Shown: one piece after another, positions 63,848 to 64,000 of the stretch
Numbering within the stretch: position 1 is the first letter of the stretch
Layout of the letters: each line of letters begins with the position of its first letter
Source: Mesolinea sp040772305
GTDB taxonomy: Bacteria; Chloroflexota; Anaerolineae; Anaerolineales; Anaerolineaceae
Assembly: GCA_040772305.1 (NCBI GenBank)
Contig: JAXGYK010000001.1
Coordinates: forward strand, 62,001-126,000
Reading direction: 5' to 3'
Length of the DNA: 64,000 nt
The notes under the pieces: generated by a model
The model's input: only the letters and a program-made list of their open reading frames with translations
What the model was told of the DNA's origin: nothing
Database searches by the model: none
Translations under genes and position numbers: made by a program

Positions 63848-64000
63848 ATGTCTTCTTTGAATAAAGCTCGCAGCCAAACCAGCGCCTGGCTAAGCGCGGT
63901 TATGGGAATTCAAGGCATCGTCTGTGTCCTTTGGATACATTACAAACAATCGCTCCTTGCCACCCAGATTTCTCCCCTTTATTGGCTTACGCTTATGCTC
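63848..64000 (+). CDS. Possible partial coding frame at the right edge
   Basis: An open frame starting at ATG 63848 runs 51 codons to the window end without a stop. It contains a hydrophobic stretch (VMGIQGIVCVLWIHY near residue 18) and a second near the end, so a membrane protein is possible. No clear ribosome site precedes it. I do not recognise a family. Confidence 0.35.
   Translation, partial: MSSLNKARSQTSAWLSAVMGIQGIVCVLWIHYKQSLLATQISPLYWLTLML

Overview
The window looks like a chromosomal segment of an anaerobic or facultative heterotroph, most likely from the Chloroflexota (Anaerolineae-like). This placement is an inference. It rests mainly on three lipoproteins carrying the NBR1-type Ig-like domain, which is common in that group, together with a moderate GC content, AGGAG-type ribosome sites and many catabolic paralogues. 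No ribosomal RNA or other marker gene is present to fix the taxonomy.

Region A (1-26825, all minus strand) is one tightly packed run of 28 genes, apparently read from a TTGACA-N17-TAAGAT promoter near 27000. In order of transcription it holds: a split transketolase; three tandem lipoprotein binding proteins, two permeases and two ATPases of the nitrate/sulfonate/taurine ABC class; an SDR; two iron alcohol dehydrogenases; a LacI regulator; an SDR; a ribulose-phosphate 3-epimerase homologue; a triosephosphate isomerase homologue; a LarA-type nickel racemase homologue; a zinc dehydrogenase; a large transaldolase-family protein; an SDR; a TauE/SafE exporter; an RpiB homologue; a zinc dehydrogenase; E1alpha, E1beta and E2 of a 2-oxoacid/acetoin dehydrogenase; a VOC protein; and an SDR cut by the window edge. 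It contains a near-complete non-oxidative pentose-phosphate enzyme set but no sugar kinase. The TIM, epimerase and RpiB homologues have all lost residues that normally hold the phosphate. With the sulfonate-type importer and exporter, this suggests catabolism of an unphosphorylated, charged sugar or polyol such as a sulfosugar. This is the most likely undescribed system here.

Region B (27492-47960) starts with a stand-alone SDR and a cupin_5 protein, then an NCS2 uracil/xanthine-type permease, a three-subunit molybdenum hydroxylase and an amidase. A divergently placed PucR-family regulator leads a plus-strand operon: DUF2877, FdrA, a 65-residue FdrA-like fragment, DUF1116 (together resembling oxamate carbamoyltransferase AllH/AllF/AllG), a cyclase-family hydrolase, a class III CoA-transferase, a cytosine-deaminase-like amidohydrolase, a CE7 esterase and a nicotinate phosphoribosyltransferase-like protein. 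It reads as an N-heterocycle or ureido-compound degradation locus that could recover energy as carbamoyl phosphate.

Region C (47995-58215, minus strand) is mostly housekeeping: an EamA exporter, tpiA, three NBR1-Ig lipoproteins, pgk, gap, a YvcK-family protein and a GT-C membrane glycosyltransferase. Region D (58568-64000) has a tRNA-Val gene with a consensus promoter, a complete IS1182-family element whose transposase has an in-frame stop, a 774-residue single-chain transketolase homologue, an FHA-domain membrane protein and a partial gene at the right edge.
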